Below, in pieces: positions 1 through 11,100 of a stretch of 64,000 nt of DNA. The notes beneath the pieces were generated by a model. The model worked only from the letters and a program-made list of their open reading frames with translations. It did not search any database and was not told the DNA's origin. Position 1 is the stretch's first letter, and every line of letters begins with the position of its first letter. A program made the translations under genes and the position numbers. Source of the DNA: a bacterium (GTDB lineage Bacteria > Bdellovibrionota > UBA2428); assembly GCA_009991595.1 (NCBI GenBank), contig JAACVK010000025.1:1-64000 (forward strand), given 5' to 3'.

Positions 1-723
1 CAAAAGTGACGTTGTATAAAGCCAATCATAATCCTTGTTTCCGGCAGCAGACGGTTGAGCATCATACTTTCCAAGGTAGGCTACCTTCATGGAAAAGATT
101 GAGCTAAGAGCCACTGACAAAGAAGGTTCAAAGTTAATCAAGTAGTCATCGCTATCAGAAAGGTTTGGCAGGTATTCCAGCCAAAGCTTGGCTGAAACCG
201 ATTCAGAAAGCTGATAGCCAGCTTCTAAGTAAGCTCTAGCGTAATGATCTGTCACTGAGTCAACCAAAGAAGCTTCATCTCTATTTTCGTAAGTATAACG
301 ATAGCCAAGCTCTGAAACTAAATAATTCTTGTCGTCAGTTTTTAAAATAAAATACTTAAGACCTAGATCCACATTGCTCTTGTAATCAACGCCAGCAAAC
401 TCATCGCCTTCCCAAAGGTTTCCTAGAAACGCACCGAATCTCTCCGAAAAATTTCTGTCATACCGAAGCCCCAATGACCAAGAGTTAGCACTTTTAACTT
501 CGTTAGCTTCTCCATAAAGGTAATTGCCTTTGGAGCTAAGTTCGTTGCTTGTCCACTTATAGGCCGTCAACTGCTTTGCATTGATGGTTTGACTGTCTGT
601 GTTTCCACCAGAGGCGACAACCCCAAGCTCACTTTCATGAGAAAGCCCCTCAGAAAGAGCGGCATTAGAGGCCAAGAAAAGTAGCGAAAGCATTAAAAAA
701 GCATTCATTTTGATAATTTTCAT
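1..723 (-). CDS. DUF481-family (YdiY-like) outer membrane protein, 3' end truncated by window edge
   Basis: Own translation of minus strand from ATG at 723: signal peptide then SELGVVASGGNTDSQTINAKQLTAYKW...; the SGGNTD motif and repeated beta strands fit DUF481. Not in the ORF track because it runs off the edge. Confidence 0.75.
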   Translation of the reverse strand, partial: MKIIKMNAFLMLSLLFLASNAALSEGLSHESELGVVASGGNTDSQTINAKQLTAYKWTSNELSSKGNYLYGEANEVKSANSWSLGLRYDRNFSERFGAFLGNLWEGDEFAGVDYKSNVDLGLKYFILKTDDKNYLVSELGYRYTYENRDEASLVDSVTDHYARAYLEAGYQLSESVSAKLWLEYLPNLSDSDDYLINFEPSLSVALSSIFSMKVAYLGKYDAQPSAAGNKDYDWLYTTSLL

Positions 724-836
724 TCCTGCCTTTTAGACCGGATGCTCGATGGTTGCCCAGCGAATTTAGAAGAAAAACCAAGGAAGAGTTTGCCTGTCAG
801 AAACTCAAAGTGAATAGCCTCAAATAATTAATATTA

Positions 837-1352
837 TTATATTTTTTTATCTAAAATTAGCTCAATGTTTTGCTGGCCAACAGTGGCTTTTATCTTACCA
901 AAAACATCTCCAGGAAGCCGACTCAAGGGATCTGAGCCTCCACCAGGCTCCAGTTGATCTAGTCGAACTGTAAGCTCTACCAGACCTGCAAACTCGGTGC
1001 CACCCATCATCGCATTGCTTTCAGTGAGCTCAAAACGAAACGGGAATTTATCAACCCGCATTCTCCTTACTGCTAAAGGGGGACCTCCAGCCAATGGCCG
1101 CGCAGAAATGAAAACAATATAATCTTTAGTGGGAGGAGTAATGCCGTCTTTGAGTTTAGCAATGCCTCTAAGAGATTTTGATTCTTCGATCTTACCTGAA
1201 AGCGTATCCACGCCCCCCATTACCACTTGAGAGTTTTCTGCTCTTGCCTGATCGGTGGTTTGTCCAGAAGGACCCGGAAACTTTGCACGGGCTGGACGAT
1301 CCGAACAAGAAATCAAATTGAAGATGGTTATAAAAACAAAAATAGCTTTCAT
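837..1352 (-). CDS. Lipoprotein with CcmI/CycH C-terminal-like domain
   Basis: Lipobox MKAIFVFITIFNLISCS; motif KDYIVFISARPLAGGPPLAVRRMRVDKFPFRFELTESNAMMGG resembles the Ig-like C-terminal domain of CcmI. Start placed at the internal Met before the signal peptide. Confidence 0.6.
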   Translation of the reverse strand: MKAIFVFITIFNLISCSDRPARAKFPGPSGQTTDQARAENSQVVMGGVDTLSGKIEESKSLRGIAKLKDGITPPTKDYIVFISARPLAGGPPLAVRRMRVDKFPFRFELTESNAMMGGTEFAGLVELTVRLDQLEPGGGSDPLSRLPGDVFGKIKATVGQQNIELILDKKI

Positions 1353-1363
1353 AAGGACATTTG

Positions 1364-3946
1364 TTACTGAGACTTCACCCATTTGACAAGCTCATCTACT
1401 CCGCCCTGAGGCAACTGTAGTTGCCCTTGAGCACTTTTATCTTGTCCGCCACCCTTACCGCCAAACTGAGCCACTAATTCCTTTAAAAAACTGCCTGCAT
1501 GAAAACCTTTTAAGGTATGAGGATCAACTGTGACCATTAGATGTGGTTCGGCGATCAACAAATGAGCGAAGCTAGCTTCGCTCTGTCTTAAGTGGTCACT
1601 TTTTTGTCGCAAAATCTTAGGGTCTGCATCAGCCAGAACGTGAATTTTCAATGGAGCACCTTTGAACTGAACTTCAATTGCCTTTGCTCCCGAATCACCA
1701 CGAGCAATCTGGCCTTTAAGTCTCTCAACTTCTTTCTCAAAATTTTTTAACTGCTCTAAGACTTGTTCAATTCGTTTAGCCACACCGTCGGCCGGAACTT
1801 TTAATTTCCGAGCCACATCTTCAAGAATCTCTTCTTGATCTTTGTAATACTGTTTTACTGCCGCTCCGGTGATGGCTTCAATCCGACGAGTTCCAGCGGC
1901 CACACCCGCCTCACTTAAAATTTTAAGCTGTCCAATTTCTCCTGTAGAAGAAACGTGCAAGCCTCCGCAAAGCTCGGTTGAAGCTCCTGGAATATCGACT
2001 ACGCGAACCACGTCGCCATACTTTTCACCAAAAAGAGCCATCGCTCCTTGCTTCTTAGCCTCCTCAATACTCTTATTCTCAATCACCAAGGAAATATTCT
2101 TGGCAATATTTTCGTTTACCTCTTCTTCAATCTTTTTCAACTGCTCCGTCGACACACTCTTAGGGTGAGAAAAATCAAAACGTAAGCGATTTTCATCAAC
2201 CACAGAGCCCGCTTGAGCAACGTGATCTCCGAGAGACCTTCTTAAGGCGGCATGCAACAAATGTGTGCCCGTATGATTAGCCTTAACTTGAGATCGTCTT
2301 TGTTCGTCCACGACAGCCCTAAGCTTGAGCCCCTCTTTGATTTGGGTTTTAGAATCATTTACCTGAAGCACCCAAGCCCCTTCATAAGCTTTTTGAGAAT
2401 CTTCTACCCTCAATTTAACACCATCAAACTCAAGATAGCCCTGATCGCCAACTTGACCGCCACCCTCTCCATAGAAGGGGCACTGGTCCAATAAGGTCCA
2501 GCTGACTTCATTCACATGAAACACAGCTAAAACTTTAGCTTCATCAACTCTAGAGCTTTTATACCCAAGGAACTCGTTACTAAGCCCCTTCGCCTTCCAC
2601 TCACGCACTTGCGTTGGCATTTGCTGCGCTCCCGACCCCTTCCAAGCTGCCCGCGAACGTTCTTGTTGAGAGCTAAGAAGCTTTTCAAAGCCTTCAGTGT
2701 CTACTTTAAAACCTTTTTCACGAGCGATGAGCTCAGTTAAATCCAACGGAAAACCAAAAGTATCATAAAGCTGAAAAGCAACATCAGCAGCCAATAGCTT
2801 GTTTTTAGATTGGGTAAACGCGTTTTCCAATAAGCCCAATCCCTTTTCTAGAGTCTCAAAAAACTTTTCTTCTTCTTGTCTTAACACATCAATAACAACG
2901 CTCTCACGCTCGTTAAGCTCTGGATAAGCCACACCCATGGCAGCTTGAAGTTCTGGGTAAAGCTCCCACAAGAATGGTCCCGGCAATCCCAGCTGCTTAC
3001 CAAAACGAACAGCCCTTCTTAAAATTCGCCGCAAAACATAGCCACGACCTTCATTTGAAGGCAACACACCATCGGCAATCAAAAAGCTAGTGGCGCGCAA
3101 GTGATCAACAATCACTCGAAGGGCTGAACGAGCAAAAGTTCCTTCGCCATCATCTACCTTTTGAGAAGTTTTAATTTCACAATAGGTCTTGGTGGCTTGA
3201 ATTAGTTCGGCCATCAAGTCGATTTCATAGTTACTCTCAACCCCCTGCAAAATGGCAGCCATACGTTCTAAGCCCATACCCGTATCAACACTTGGCTTCT
3301 TTAAGGGCACCAAAGTTCCATCGGCCTGTCTATCAAACTGCATAAACACACAATTCCAAAACTCAAGCCAACGATCTCCATCAACTTCCTTGCCTTGATC
3401 CCAAAAAATTTCAGAGCAAGGTCCGCAAGGGCCTGTATCGCCCATAGACCAAAAGTTATCGGCTTCGCCAAAACGAAAAATTCTATCCTCTGGCACTCCC
3501 ATTTCTTTAGCCCAAATCTCAGCGGCCTCGTCGTCGTCGTTGTAAACAGAAACCGCCAGCTTATCCTTAGGAAGCTTTAAAACTTCCGTTACATATTCCC
3601 AAGCAAACGCGATGGCTTCACGTTTGAAATAGTCACCAAAACTAAAGTTGCCTAACATTTCAAAAAAGGTGTGGTGACGAGCTGTGAAGCCCACATTTTC
3701 CAAATCATTGTGCTTACCACCTGCCCTCACACACTTTTGAGCACTCGTGGCACGAGTATAATCACGCTTGTCCAAGCCCAGGAAGCAATCCTTAAAGGGA
3801 ACCATCCCGGCGTTTACAAATAATAGAGTGGGGTCTTTTTCTGGAATCAATCGAGCGCTTTCCACTCGGGTGTGTTTCTTTGACTCAAAAAACTTTTGAA
3901 AAGACTCGCGAATCTCTTCTGTGGTCATGGATGTAACTTTAGACAT
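1364..3946 (-). CDS. alaS: Alanyl-tRNA synthetase
   Basis: 860 aa; MTTEEIRESFQKFFESKKHTRV, HTGTHLLHAALR, CGGLHVSSTGEIG motifs. Confidence 0.98.
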   Translation of the reverse strand: MSKVTSMTTEEIRESFQKFFESKKHTRVESARLIPEKDPTLLFVNAGMVPFKDCFLGLDKRDYTRATSAQKCVRAGGKHNDLENVGFTARHHTFFEMLGNFSFGDYFKREAIAFAWEYVTEVLKLPKDKLAVSVYNDDDEAAEIWAKEMGVPEDRIFRFGEADNFWSMGDTGPCGPCSEIFWDQGKEVDGDRWLEFWNCVFMQFDRQADGTLVPLKKPSVDTGMGLERMAAILQGVESNYEIDLMAELIQATKTYCEIKTSQKVDDGEGTFARSALRVIVDHLRATSFLIADGVLPSNEGRGYVLRRILRRAVRFGKQLGLPGPFLWELYPELQAAMGVAYPELNERESVVIDVLRQEEEKFFETLEKGLGLLENAFTQSKNKLLAADVAFQLYDTFGFPLDLTELIAREKGFKVDTEGFEKLLSSQQERSRAAWKGSGAQQMPTQVREWKAKGLSNEFLGYKSSRVDEAKVLAVFHVNEVSWTLLDQCPFYGEGGGQVGDQGYLEFDGVKLRVEDSQKAYEGAWVLQVNDSKTQIKEGLKLRAVVDEQRRSQVKANHTGTHLLHAALRRSLGDHVAQAGSVVDENRLRFDFSHPKSVSTEQLKKIEEEVNENIAKNISLVIENKSIEEAKKQGAMALFGEKYGDVVRVVDIPGASTELCGGLHVSSTGEIGQLKILSEAGVAAGTRRIEAITGAAVKQYYKDQEEILEDVARKLKVPADGVAKRIEQVLEQLKNFEKEVERLKGQIARGDSGAKAIEVQFKGAPLKIHVLADADPKILRQKSDHLRQSEASFAHLLIAEPHLMVTVDPHTLKGFHAGSFLKELVAQFGGKGGGQDKSAQGQLQLPQGGVDELVKWVKSQ

Positions 3947-3959
3947 ATTGAGAGATAGC

Positions 3960-4850
3960 TTAGCCTAGAGGATGAAACTCTTCAAAAAGCTTTTGCAGTT
4001 CCGTGGAGTCAATTTTGAGATATCTCTCGGTGGTATTGACCGAAGAGTGCCCCAAAAGAGCCTGCACAAATCGAACATCCGCCCCTCCCTGCAAAAGATG
4101 GGTGGCAAAGCTGTGGCGCAATACGTGAGGATGCACATCAATTGAGAGATTAAGAACCATGGATCGGCGCCTAAAAATCTTCCAAACGGCCATTCTCGTC
4201 AATGGAGAGCATCGGCGACTTAAGAAGATAAATTCCTGATTTGAGCTCTTGGCCTTTAAAGCCCACTGCCCCCAAGCATGCTCTTTATACTGTTTTAAAT
4301 GAAACTCGACCCTCTCTGTGTATGGGACAATTCTTTGCTTATCGCCCTTGCCTGTTAAATGCACCGCCAAAGAGCGTTCATCTAAATCTGCCCATCTCAA
4401 CTGACACAGCTCTGAAACGCGCAACCCGCTTGCGTAACAAAATTCAAAAATTACGCGGTCTCTGTAGCTCTCTGGAACACCTTCAACAACTGGGAGTTCT
4501 AAAAAGCTTCGAGCTTCATCCTTGGTAATGGAGACTGGAAAAATATCTTTCTGAGTTTTCACCGGCAAGTGTTCCAGCAAATCAAGCCAGGCAATGTTTG
4601 TAAAAGACCGAAAGCGGATGAACGCCCTTAAAGCAACTCGCCTTCGCTGCTGGGTCGCGGATTTAAGGCCCTCGTTTTGCAATTGCTTTAAGCAATCGCT
4701 TAAAAGCTCAACGCTCAAAGGCTGTTCTTGTTCAAGGTTAAGGCCTGCCTGCTGCCAAGAAACTAAATCTGAAAAATACGCCTTAACGGTTGGTTCAGCC
4801 AAGCGCTTTTCACCCCCAACAAACCATTCAAAATCACCTAAGTGCCCCAT
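3960..4850 (-). CDS. Tyrosine recombinase, XerC/XerD type
   Basis: YASGLRVSELCQLRW, GKGDKQRIVP, HPHVLRHSFATHLL, LGHSSVNTTERYL; catalytic R-K-HxxR-H-Y present. Confidence 0.92.
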   Translation of the reverse strand: MGHLGDFEWFVGGEKRLAEPTVKAYFSDLVSWQQAGLNLEQEQPLSVELLSDCLKQLQNEGLKSATQQRRRVALRAFIRFRSFTNIAWLDLLEHLPVKTQKDIFPVSITKDEARSFLELPVVEGVPESYRDRVIFEFCYASGLRVSELCQLRWADLDERSLAVHLTGKGDKQRIVPYTERVEFHLKQYKEHAWGQWALKAKSSNQEFIFLSRRCSPLTRMAVWKIFRRRSMVLNLSIDVHPHVLRHSFATHLLQGGADVRFVQALLGHSSVNTTERYLKIDSTELQKLFEEFHPLG

Positions 4851-4921
4851 ACTCTTGCGTTTAGATTGGTGTAAGAGAAGTTATATTGCAAACAAAAAGA
4901 CCCTGACCTAGCCTAACGCCG

Positions 4922-5845
4922 ATGTTGAGCTCTCAGGTAAACCTCAACCAACTGAGGATTTTTATTACGGTTTTTGAATGCAGGAACATGACACAAGCCG
5001 CCCGAGAGCTTGGTCTCACTCAATCAGGCGTTAGCCAACACATGAAAGCTCTAGAAGAAACTCTTAAACTAAAGCTCTTTGATCGCGTAACACAGAAATT
5101 AGTTCCTACAGCTCAAGCCAACGTCTTGTATGAAAACTGCTCTCGATATCTAAGTTCTTTAGAAGACGTCATTGGCAAGCTACAAGCCGGCGAAGACAAA
5201 GTTCTTGGAAATGTCTCCATTGGAATGCCCATTGAGTTTGGAAACAACCTTCTAACCCCCCTTTTGGCGAAATTTTGTCACGACAATTCAATGGTCAATC
5301 TAAGCCTTCAGATGGGCTTTGCCGACGAAATGAACGATGGTCTGCTCAATGGAGAATTAGACTTTGCGTTTGTCGACACTTACCACTTAGACAAACGCAT
5401 CGAAGCCTTTAAGGTTTTTGATGAAACCCTTCACCTGGTAGCAAGCAAGCCCTATTGCCTTGAACACAGTGATTCAATAGAGAAGATGCAGTTAGAAGAT
5501 CTGGATTTTGTCTGCTATCAAGCCAATGCCTCTGTAATTAAGATGTGGTTCAAGCAAAAGCTTTCAAAAACCAACGTGGACTTAAAGGTTCGTGCTCATG
5601 TGCGCGATGTCCAAGCAGTGGCCAGACTCGTCTGTAGCGGTTTGGGATGTGGGGTTTTGCCAGGCTACCTACTCAGTCAACTGAAATCTGCTGGGCACGA
5701 ACTCATCTCTTTTGGCGATCCAAAAGTTGAGGTTCACAACTCAATCAGCGTTGCTTACTTAAAAGAAAAAAGTTTGAATCATGCAGCCAGAACACTCAAA
5801 CATTTTCTATTAGCAGGACTAAACGCACACCAAACCCTTAGCTAG
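4922..5845 (+). CDS. LysR-family transcriptional regulator
   Basis: N-terminal HTH LNQLRIFITVFECRNMTQAARELGLTQSGVSQHMKALEETLKLKLFDR, then a LysR substrate-binding type domain. Confidence 0.93.
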   Translation: MLSSQVNLNQLRIFITVFECRNMTQAARELGLTQSGVSQHMKALEETLKLKLFDRVTQKLVPTAQANVLYENCSRYLSSLEDVIGKLQAGEDKVLGNVSIGMPIEFGNNLLTPLLAKFCHDNSMVNLSLQMGFADEMNDGLLNGELDFAFVDTYHLDKRIEAFKVFDETLHLVASKPYCLEHSDSIEKMQLEDLDFVCYQANASVIKMWFKQKLSKTNVDLKVRAHVRDVQAVARLVCSGLGCGVLPGYLLSQLKSAGHELISFGDPKVEVHNSISVAYLKEKSLNHAARTLKHFLLAGLNAHQTLS

Positions 5846-6671
5846 GCCAATGAGTTAGTGTTTCATACTCAACGGAGCCTTCGCCACAATATAAAAGATC
5901 TTTTGACTCAACAAAGGGTCTACGAACAAAAGCTAGAGCAGCATTAGCAAACTGCGAAGTAATCTCTCCAACCACTGTTCCCTTAGGATCGGTCAAATTC
6001 ATTGAGCTAAAGACTTCAGAAGCTTTTAGTTTCATCAAATACCGAGGTGGCTTGCCTCGAATCGTTCCCTTGGCCACAACTTCTTGGCCCATGTAGCATC
6101 CTTTGGTAAAGCTGACCGCGTGAGCAACAGGCAAATCAATACTGAGCGAGTCACTTTTTATCTCGCAACTCCATTGCATGAACCCTGCTTGCACCCGCCA
6201 CTTCAAAAAAACTGAAGGATCTACAGAGCTAAGCTCTTCCTGCTTAGACCAAGCAATTGAAACTCCCTCTAAGCCACAAGAATGAGGGAAAACACCGTCT
6301 CCAAATTCAACTGAAGAATTGGACATCAAGTCTGCTTTAAAATTTGTGTTTTGAACGTCAAAGTTTAGAAAAGCACTTTTAAACTCAGATTCTACCCTCA
6401 CCTCGGCGTTGTCTGAAATTAAATAGCGACTCAAAAGATCAACACTTGTTTGGGCAACTTCCTTTGGAGCAGATAGAACGAAGTCCTCGCTCGATCGTGC
6501 AAGGATTTGCCCATAGCTAACCACCCGCCCTTTGGGGGTTAGCAGCAAGTAACTTTGAACTTTCCCAGAGGCAAGTTTCTTTACATCACAACTAAGCATT
6601 CCATGAAGATAGCGAGCCGAATCAGGGCCTTTCACATTGAGAAAACTTTGATTTAATCCGTGAACCTGCAT
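5838..6671 (-). CDS. ygfZ: YgfZ/GcvT-like folate-binding protein
   Basis: KGCYMGQEVVAK signature (KGCYxGQE) and overall 277-aa architecture. Confidence 0.85.
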   Translation of the reverse strand: MQVHGLNQSFLNVKGPDSARYLHGMLSCDVKKLASGKVQSYLLLTPKGRVVSYGQILARSSEDFVLSAPKEVAQTSVDLLSRYLISDNAEVRVESEFKSAFLNFDVQNTNFKADLMSNSSVEFGDGVFPHSCGLEGVSIAWSKQEELSSVDPSVFLKWRVQAGFMQWSCEIKSDSLSIDLPVAHAVSFTKGCYMGQEVVAKGTIRGKPPRYLMKLKASEVFSSMNLTDPKGTVVGEITSQFANAALAFVRRPFVESKDLLYCGEGSVEYETLTHWPS

Positions 6672-6791
6672 AGAGCGCTTATAAAAGTAAAAGAGCGGCG
6701 CGTCTACGCCCTGGTTTTAAGAGCCGGTAAGAAGCAAAACCCCTAAAAAAGTGGCAGTATCAAATGGTTTCAGGGAGCCAGGAAGGGGTAT

Positions 6792-8108
6792 ATGCAATTG
6801 CGTCATACTTTAGGTCTATTCATTTTATTATTTTCTTTTCAGGGGATCGCTGCGGAGAAATCCAAAGCTCAGATTCCTGAGGGAGTCACACACATCATCG
6901 AAGTAGGAGCGTCCACACGCGAACAAAGATCTGCTGTAGCCGACCTAGGTTACGCACTCGAAGAGATTCGATCTGATAAAGTGTTCATTTATGGAAACAA
7001 AAAAGACGTAGAGCTTCTTAAAAAAACCGGACTTCAGGTTAGCGCCGATGAGGTGCAAGCTAGATGGTTTCAAATCGACGAAGCTCTTGAGTGGAGATAC
7101 TCCTCATACGATCAAGTGCTTGAGCGCATGAACGCATTGGTTGCAGCGGCTCCTGATTTAGTTTCCCTATACAGCATTGGCCAAACCCACGAAGGTCGCG
7201 ACATTGTTGCTATACGTATTGGAGCTAGCACATTGACTGAAGCACAAATCAACGGAGTGCCTCAAATGGTTTACATGGGTTGCCATCATGCCCGCGAGCA
7301 TATGTCTGTAGAAGTGCCTTTGATGTTTGCTGAGTATTTGGTCAACAACTATGCAACTAACGATGAAATCGCCCGCCTAGTAAACTCCAGAGAAACTTTC
7401 ATCATTCCCGTGCTTAACGTAGACGGACACAAGCATGACTACACGGATGGAGTTCGTGGACAAATGTGGAGAAAAAACCGCAGGCAGAATGCCAACGGTA
7501 GTTTCGGCGTCGATTTGAACCGTAACTATGGCTACAAATGGGGAACAGGTGGAAGCTCTACCTCTCCTGGTTCAGACACTTACATGGGAACAGAGCCATT
7601 TTCTGAACCTGAAACGGCGGCCGTAAGAGACTTCCTAAGTGGCCTAGATCGTCTAAAGGCAACTTTGGACTTTCATAGTTTCTCGGAGCTCATTCTCTAT
7701 CCATGGGGCTACACTTACGACCGAGTGGGTGAAACCGACGGAACACTAGAAGACCGTCAAGTTTTCGAAAAAATGGGCGCAACCATGGCTCAGTGGAACA
7801 ACTACACTCCACAAACTGGTTCCGATCTTTACATCGCTAGCGGAACACTCTTTGACTGGGGCTACGGCGAACTTGGCCTAATGTCTTTTACCTTCGAGCT
7901 AAGCCCTCGAAGTATGTGGGAAGGTGGATTTTATCCAAATCCAAACACCATACCCCAAGCCTTCCAAGACAACATTAACCCAATGCTCTATATGCTTGAG
8001 ATGGCCGATGATCCAACTCGTGCATTGAGAGAAGAAGCACCAAGCTTTTTGACTACACCAGCCAAAAGCGGACTGCCCATTGCTAGCTTCAAAGACCTTA
8101 GTCTTTAA
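6792..8108 (+). CDS. Secreted M14 zinc carboxypeptidase
   Basis: Signal peptide; GCHHAREHMSVEVPL (HxxE), GVDLNRNYGYKWG, SFTFELSP. Confidence 0.92.
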   Translation: MQLRHTLGLFILLFSFQGIAAEKSKAQIPEGVTHIIEVGASTREQRSAVADLGYALEEIRSDKVFIYGNKKDVELLKKTGLQVSADEVQARWFQIDEALEWRYSSYDQVLERMNALVAAAPDLVSLYSIGQTHEGRDIVAIRIGASTLTEAQINGVPQMVYMGCHHAREHMSVEVPLMFAEYLVNNYATNDEIARLVNSRETFIIPVLNVDGHKHDYTDGVRGQMWRKNRRQNANGSFGVDLNRNYGYKWGTGGSSTSPGSDTYMGTEPFSEPETAAVRDFLSGLDRLKATLDFHSFSELILYPWGYTYDRVGETDGTLEDRQVFEKMGATMAQWNNYTPQTGSDLYIASGTLFDWGYGELGLMSFTFELSPRSMWEGGFYPNPNTIPQAFQDNINPMLYMLEMADDPTRALREEAPSFLTTPAKSGLPIASFKDLSL

Positions 8109-8117
8109 ATAAAAACT

Positions 8118-8161
8118 AAAAAGCCCATTCTTAACCTAAAAAGTTAAGAATGGGCTTTTTT
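8118..8161. terminator. Bidirectional Rho-independent terminator
   Basis: 18-bp perfect inverted repeat aaaaagcccattcttaac / gttaagaatgggcttttt with A/T tracts, between convergent genes. Confidence 0.93.
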
Positions 8162-8178
8162 ATCTAAGCACTTATTTC

Positions 8179-11100
8179 TTATTCGCCCGTTGCTGGAATC
8201 AGTCTTTCTCCATCAGTATATTTTCTTTCTAGAAAAAACTCACAAGTTCCATTCATAGCCTCTGCAGCCTGTTTAGCTACAGGAATCCCTGCTGCAGCAT
8301 TTTCAACTGATTGGGATGCATTCAAAATCCACTCAGCTGGTAAAAATCCTCCAAATAAAGATCTAATAAATGATTTACTTCCCATCCCAGCAACCTTGAG
8401 AGTCATAAGCGTGTTTGAGAAAAACCCAACAAAGTTTTCATAGGTTTTAGCGAACACGTTGAAAACCAAACGACTCTTGGTTTGTTGCGCATTTAAATAT
8501 TTAAGAACTTCAGGGTGACGCCTCAGCTCTTTAGGAAAGTGCTTCAAATCATAATATGAAGAGTATTCAAAACCTTGATCCAAGTGAATTCCAGCTGAAC
8601 TCAGAGGGGAAAGAAAATACAGCATATAACCTGCAATCAAAGTGTCTAATTCAACCCGACCCAGAAACAGCAACTGAATTGGAATAATCATAGTCAAATA
8701 GGCAGGAATATTGGCCCAAACTAACTTAGATATGTGAACGTGGTTCTTAAGAATTTGATTATCTTTGTTTTTAAAGGTCTGCTTGAACCACCACCCTAAG
8801 CGACTCAACTTACTATCCTCGCCCTCGGGGACCTCTCCAAAGTTCTCCTCGTTTCCTTCGTCGATTTGGAGCTTCATCCACGCCTCGGCCAAAACCGAAA
8901 GAAGCGTTCCAAAAACAAACCCCATTAAGAAAGGAAAACGACCCAAGTAGAAAATTGAGTCTGCACTCAAAAACTCACTAGTGAAAAGTTGGTTAATGCC
9001 CGAATCAACTGACATCAAACAAAGCACCATCATGAAAAACTCTAGAGGCTTGTCGACAAAAATTCCTGACAAAGCTTGCCTTACTGCTCTTCCTACTGCG
9101 ATGGGGTCTAAAAGTTTCTTTTTTACTGACTGGATGCGTTTGGTTTGGCGACTAGACTCTGGATCCAGTTTGGAAACGGCTTTCCATCTACTGTTCTCTC
9201 CCCATCCAGCTTCTTGCATGCGGGCTTGAACCAACTCATCTATGTTGTGCTCAGCTTTGACTTCAGACAAGAGACCTAAGGCCTCAGACTCAGCAATATC
9301 CAAATTCTCTATGTCGTTAAAAGTCGCAGTCTTAAGCTCTTCTAAACTCATTTCAGATCTATCTTCACCGTTGGGAGCAGCAACTCGCTTAAGATGTTTA
9401 ACCAAGATCTCTTCGCTAATCACAGAATAGTAAGCACCAAAGTATTTTTGCTTTTGCTTAGAAAGCTTCATGATCTCTGGATCTGAAATAGATTCTATCC
9501 CATTGCCTGCATAAAAATTCTGAAGCTCCTCTGGGCGATCCATCTTGGCCACTAACGCCTTTGAAGCCTCACGAAGAGCCATTTTCTCTATGACGCTCTC
9601 AACCTCAATAATCTTTTCTTCCCAAGCAGACTGCAACTTTCGATGCTCAGGCTTAAACCAAAGTTTCATATGATCTACTCGGCCACGCAATCCACCGTTT
9701 GCCTGAGTTGGGAGAGTCAACCGTTCAAAATCCATTAGAATTCGGCTTGCAGCCTTAGGATGCCTTAGCCAGAGTGCACTCATAAACGGCTTGTAGGCAA
9801 AAGATCGGATAAAAAATATTTTATTATAGAAGGGAATAATTGAGCGCTGAGAATCTGTGAATGCAATCATGCTAAACATAGAATGCATCAAAGCCTTTAC
9901 GAATCCCCCCACCTTCACCGGGGCTTCACCATCCTCAGGAAGTTTCTCCTTCCTGAAAAGTGCAAACAGTTGTTCCTTCGCCAAGGAAATCTCTTCCCTT
10001 GCCAAAACAAAAGGCTCCTCTTCAGCTAACTCCGAAAACTTTTCTTTAGCTGAAGCGACAAGACCTGCAACGCGACCTTCTTTCTTTAAACCGGCCAGTA
10101 TGTCTGCAACTTTTTTATCGTCTTCAGCACTAAACTGGGGAGCTGTTTGCTTTTTTTGATCTACCGTTGCTTTCTTGCTCTTCGCAACTTCAGAAACCCC
10201 GTCTAGGGATTCTTCGAACTCAGACTGAAGTCTGGCTTGCCTGTCTACAATAAACTGTTTGAAGTTAACCGTTGCAGCATCAGTTCTAGACTTCCAATCA
10301 CGATAAATGTGATGGAAAACCACACTAAAGTGAGTCACGCTTGCAATCAGTGCAATACTTCCAACTCCTCCCAATAAAATTCTAACAGCCATGCGCCCCC
10401 ACTCACCTTCCTGGCTAAGAAACTTCACCATCTCTGGAGCGTGGGTAATAAAACCTAAAGTGTCGTCTAACGCTTCAGGCGCAGCTGGGTGCAAGAATAA
10501 AAGAGCAGTAGAAGAAAGAAGAAGAGCCGTTAAAATCTTTTTTGAATGTGAGCCTAGAGAAGCTCTAATGCCAGCAACTTTTTCCAGTGTGCTATTCCAA
10601 AATCTTCCTCCTGATTTTTTCATCTTCGAGAGCTTGTTTTGAGCAGGCGCTTCAAGCAATCCGTCTTGCTCCATGGCTTCCAAAGTGCCTAGCAAACGAT
10701 TGGAGGAGAAGGCTCTTGGTAAAGTCAGTAGTCGTCTTAACTTATTTAAGCTGTAATGCGCCGACCTATTCTCAATTTGAACACTTGCCAATCTCTCAAT
10801 TTCGTCAGAGGGAATCTCTGGCAATGCAATACGCTCATTATTTAGCCTTTGATACTTAACAAAGTGACTCGAAGAATCTGGACGAACCACTCCTTGGTTT
10901 TCTGCATTCTTTGCTTTGGGGTCTTCGGACATCTCTACGGCTCTGTCAATCTCAGCCACGGCTTGTTCAGTATCAACAGGTTTTCTGCTTTGATCGCCTT
11001 CACCGCGGGAATGAGCAGCCGTCGCAAGAAGGTCTTTACTCAACTTCTCTCGAAACTGAGCTCCCTCTTTGCCTGTCACCAAGGAGCTCCAATCATCAAT

